From contig CATZVV010000014.1 in assembly GCA_958425285.1 (NCBI GenBank), forward strand, positions 1 through 16,256: DNA of 16,256 nt, written 5' to 3'. Every line of letters starts with the position of its first letter. Position 1 is the first letter of the stretch. Source of the stretch: an uncultured Lachnoclostridium sp. GTDB lineage: Bacteria; Bacillota; Clostridia; Lachnospirales; Lachnospiraceae. Position numbers and translations under genes: made by a program. Positions 13,811-16,256 of the stretch are shown here, piece by piece. The notes beneath the pieces are model-generated. The model ran no database searches. It was not told the DNA's origin and saw only the letters and a list, made by a program, of their open reading frames with translations.

Positions 13811-13856
13811 ATATTAAAATAAATTTATTTATACAAGTAAATAGGAGGTTAGGATT

Positions 13857-15959
13857 TTGAAGAAGAATTTCAAAAAGGCACTTGCAAAGACACTTTCGGG
13901 TCTTTTGGTGTTTGGCCTCGTTGCTACAGCAATGCCTGCTTTAAATGCAGATGCAGCGGCAAAGCCAAAGTTAAGTGCAAAAAAGGTATCGGTTAATGTT
14001 AAGAAGACCAAGAAGATTACTGTGAAAGGTAAGAAGATTAAGAAAACAACCTGGTCTGTAACAAAGGGTAAAAAGAACATTAGTCTTAGTGCAAAGAAAA
14101 AGACAAGTGTAAAAATCAAAGGTAAAAAGAAAGGAAGCGCAACTGTAACAGCAAAAGTTAAAGTTGGAAAGAAAACAACAAAGCTTACTTGCAAGGTAAC
14201 GGTTAAAAAAGCAACAACACCGAATAACTCAACGACAGTTACGAGTCCAAAACCAAGCGCAGCAGCATCTGTTGCACCTGGAACATCAGCAGCACCAAGT
14301 GTTGCACCAAGTATTGCACCAAGTAAGTCTCCAAGACCGAGCAGAACTCCGTATGATCCGGTTTATGTTCCTCAGGGTAATGTACATGAGGTTGCTCTTA
14401 CAGCAGAAAACGAATCTGCTATTACACTTGGAAAAGATGATCTTCATGCAGATCTGAAATTTAATGCAGATGGCTCCTATCGTTATTGTGCAACAGAACA
14501 ATACAATTCCGGTGTTGCTTTTTATGTAAAATCGGAAGATCAGGTAACAGATGTTTCTGATTTTGACTATGTGGTAGCTGAGATTGAATTCTCAAACAGT
14601 GATAAAGAAGGCTGTGGAGCTGTAGAGGCATCTATGAAATTATGGAACACACATTCTGGATGGTATAGCGGTAAATGTGAAGTGTATGAAGGTGCTAACT
14701 TTGCCGGTGAAGGAAAAGAGCGTGTGAGAACATATAAAGTACCTCTTGGTGATATGGTTAAGAAAGGCATTGATTTAAGTGGAGTAGACAGTGTGGCTGT
14801 AGTTCTTCACAATGGTAAGGGTCAATATGGTATTGTTAAGTCAATCAAGTTCTTAAAGAATGAGGGTGACGAATACGTATCTAAGACAGTTGCTAAAAAT
14901 GCAGTTATCACTGCTCCAAGAAGTGCAAAGAAAGTATTAGAAGGAAATACACTTCAGTTGACAGCTTCTGTATTAAATAAGAATAATGAAGCGATTTCAG
15001 GAAAAGAAGTTACATGGACATCTTCAGATACATCTGTAGCTACCGTATCGGATAAGGGACTTGTAACTGCAGTGAAGAGTGGTAAAACGACAATCACTGC
15101 TGATGTAAAAGATACAGATTTGAAACCTACATATGAAATTCAGGTTTACAACAATGATCCGGTTGCATTAAAACTTGCTGTTAATGGCGGATTCGAGACA
15201 CTTACTGTAGATGAAGGATTGAATGGTGTTTATCTCAATGCAGATTTGATTAATGCAAATGATGATGCAATCGCAACTGCACCAAGCAATGCTAATATTT
15301 CAATTGTATCTGGTGCGGCAATTGCTTCTGTCACATACGATGCAGATATGGCACTTAACAAGCTGACAGTATCTGGTAAGGGAACGGTAGTCCTTAAGTT
15401 AGAAAGCAACGATGGATTTGATCCGGTTGAATTGACATTAAACTTTGTTGAAGGTATTCGGGTTCCATTGAGAGAGATGTCAATGTGCTATAATACAAGT
15501 GATATGGCACCTGAATTTGAAAAAGATAATAAGAGGGGTACTGCATCTATTACTGTAAATGGTTATGGAATGGGTATTTCCTGCGTGGCTGACTTAGGCG
15601 ACCTCACAGTTGCCGATATTAAGGGAGTTCAGTGTAAGATTGTGACCGATGATAATGAACACAATGAATTGCAGTTGTTTGCTTCTCGCTCGGGTTATGA
15701 TCAGGTTCCGGGATGTGTGCTTGATAGCGATTCAGATTTTGCAAATGCATTCCCAATCGCTAACAATGTACAGTTTACACAGGGCGGTATTGCTAAGTTC
15801 GCATTAAATGATCTTTCAATTCCACCAGCATCATCAGAAGAGGGAACCACATTGGATCCATTGCCTACAGATGGTAATACTTTTGCATTTGCAATTGGTG
15901 TAAATGAGATGACGAGTGGAACAATGACACTTTCTGATGTAATCTTGTTAACAGAATAA
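13857..15959 (+). CDS. Secreted lysine-rich BIG2-like protein, surface protein 2
   Basis: A 700-residue exported protein starting at TTG 13857, chosen because AGGAGG (13843-13848) lies eight bases upstream and MKKNFKKALAKTLSG opens a good signal peptide (1 to about 33, NADA/AAK cleavage area). Residues 36-118 form an Ig-like domain with 32 Lys in 83 residues and no Arg, Asp or Glu; the strand pattern (TTWSVTKGKKNISLS...KKKGSATVTAK) still follows BIG2. A Pro/Ser/Ala/Thr linker (119-172, recurring APS units) leads to a beta-rich module (about 175-338, ending VKSIKFLKN), a classical BIG2 (344-430, WTSSDTSVATVSDKGLVTAVKSGKTTI), a further Ig-like segment (431-540), and a final module to the C-terminus (MTLSDVILLTE). 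No catalytic motif or wall-sorting signal is seen. The layout resembles protein 1, suggesting a shared adhesive or structural role (inference). Confidence 0.85.
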   Translation: MKKNFKKALAKTLSGLLVFGLVATAMPALNADAAAKPKLSAKKVSVNVKKTKKITVKGKKIKKTTWSVTKGKKNISLSAKKKTSVKIKGKKKGSATVTAKVKVGKKTTKLTCKVTVKKATTPNNSTTVTSPKPSAAASVAPGTSAAPSVAPSIAPSKSPRPSRTPYDPVYVPQGNVHEVALTAENESAITLGKDDLHADLKFNADGSYRYCATEQYNSGVAFYVKSEDQVTDVSDFDYVVAEIEFSNSDKEGCGAVEASMKLWNTHSGWYSGKCEVYEGANFAGEGKERVRTYKVPLGDMVKKGIDLSGVDSVAVVLHNGKGQYGIVKSIKFLKNEGDEYVSKTVAKNAVITAPRSAKKVLEGNTLQLTASVLNKNNEAISGKEVTWTSSDTSVATVSDKGLVTAVKSGKTTITADVKDTDLKPTYEIQVYNNDPVALKLAVNGGFETLTVDEGLNGVYLNADLINANDDAIATAPSNANISIVSGAAIASVTYDADMALNKLTVSGKGTVVLKLESNDGFDPVELTLNFVEGIRVPLREMSMCYNTSDMAPEFEKDNKRGTASITVNGYGMGISCVADLGDLTVADIKGVQCKIVTDDNEHNELQLFASRSGYDQVPGCVLDSDSDFANAFPIANNVQFTQGGIAKFALNDLSIPPASSEEGTTLDPLPTDGNTFAFAIGVNEMTSGTMTLSDVILLTE

Positions 15960-15980
15960 TGTTGTTTTACTAATTTTAGA

Positions 15981-16022
15981 AAAGCACTCCAAATTGGAGC
16001 AGACTCCTTTGGAGTGCTTTTT
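15981..16022 (+). terminator. Strong intrinsic terminator after surface protein 2
   Basis: A perfect 13-bp stem (15981-15993 with 16008-16020) topped by an inner GGAG/CTCC pair runs into a T-tract (GCTTTTTG). It separates protein 2 from the next paralogue only 27 bases later, leaving little room for a separate promoter. Confidence 0.88.
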
Positions 16023-16048
16023 GAATCAAATCGAAAAGGAGGAACGGT

Positions 16049-16256
16049 ATGCGAATTCGTGCAAAACAAGTGATTGCTTCTGTACTTTCGGGTGTTATGC
16101 TTATGGGGTTGGTTGCTACGGCAGGTCCTGTTGCAGATGCCAGTGCAGCGGCAAAACCAAAATTGAGTTCTAAGAAGTTGGTTTTAACACAGGGTAAAAA
16201 GAAGACTTTGAAGGTAAAGGGTAAGAAAATTAAATCAACAAAATGGTCTGTAACTA
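16049..16256 (+). CDS. Third lysine-rich BIG2-like secreted protein, 5' part only
   Basis: The gene runs off the window after 69 codons. The ATG at 16049 has AAGGAGG six bases upstream. The product begins with a signal peptide (MRIRAKQVIASVLSGVMLMG, then LVATAGPVADASAA) and enters the same lysine-rich domain as the preceding gene. The stretch KPKLSSKKLVLTQGKKKTLK followed by VKGKKIKSTKWSVT lines up with KPKLSAKKVSVNVKKTKKIT and VKGKKIKKTTWSVT of protein 2. Similarity covers the signal peptide end (GLVATA, then SAAAKPKL) and is visible in the DNA, so the two are paralogues from tandem duplication. Nothing can be said about the rest of the protein. The upstream terminator at 15981 ends only 27 bases before this start, so its promoter must overlap that region or transcription reads through. 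Confidence 0.85.
   Translation, partial: MRIRAKQVIASVLSGVMLMGLVATAGPVADASAAAKPKLSSKKLVLTQGKKKTLKVKGKKIKSTKWSVT

Noticed and set aside
13829..14194. Long minus-strand ORF rich in Phe, Leu and Val opposite protein 2
   Set aside because: It is the antisense of lysine codons (AAG/AAA read as CTT/TTT). The plus-strand gene has a ribosome site, signal peptide and domain structure.

Overview
The window looks like chromosomal DNA from a low-GC, spore-forming Clostridia species, most likely Lachnospiraceae. Three things support this: strong AGGAGG-type ribosome sites with several TTG starts, a sporulation sigma-H gene inside the usual Firmicutes cysE/mrnC/rlmB neighbourhood, and secreted lysine-rich group-2 bacterial Ig-like (BIG2) proteins of a kind common in gut Lachnospiraceae. 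The family assignment is inference; no rRNA is present.

Left part (1-4346): the 3' end of a class II fructose-bisphosphate aldolase gene, a tiny two-helix membrane ORF, a 74-residue Asn/Ser/Lys repeat protein followed by a very long hairpin, and a single-domain rhodanese. Then comes a tightly packed housekeeping operon with its own strong promoter: a THUMP-domain RNA methyltransferase, the RdgB nucleotide-pool sanitiser, and a YfcE-type phosphoesterase. The operon meets a convergent COG2426 small membrane exporter gene.

Middle (4430-7893): a consensus promoter drives tRNA-Val(TAC) and tRNA-Met(CAT), closed by a hairpin. Next is ispF, whose product carries an unusual cysteine-rich tail, then a convergent CtpE-like P-type ATPase with a short N-terminus. 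A tRNA-Thr(GGT) on the minus strand follows, with its own promoter and terminator.

Minus-strand operon (7913-10512): cysE, mrnC, rlmB and sigH are read from a near-consensus promoter. This is the well-known Firmicutes cysES-mrnC-rlmB-yacP-sigH neighbourhood, but without cysS and yacP. It ties cysteine synthesis, rRNA maturation and the sporulation sigma factor to one transcript.

Right part (10622-16256): two complete and one truncated gene for large secreted proteins in tandem. Each has a signal peptide followed by an extremely lysine-rich BIG2-like domain. The two complete ones also have classical BIG2 domains and several beta-rich modules that look like carbohydrate-binding folds. No enzyme domain, sortase motif or C-terminal membrane anchor is visible. 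This paralogous array is the most distinctive part of the window and the best candidate for something poorly described: a surface-protein family held to the wall by a polylysine-like Ig domain. No CRISPR array, insertion sequence or phage gene was seen, and no gene-free stretch exceeds 300 bases.
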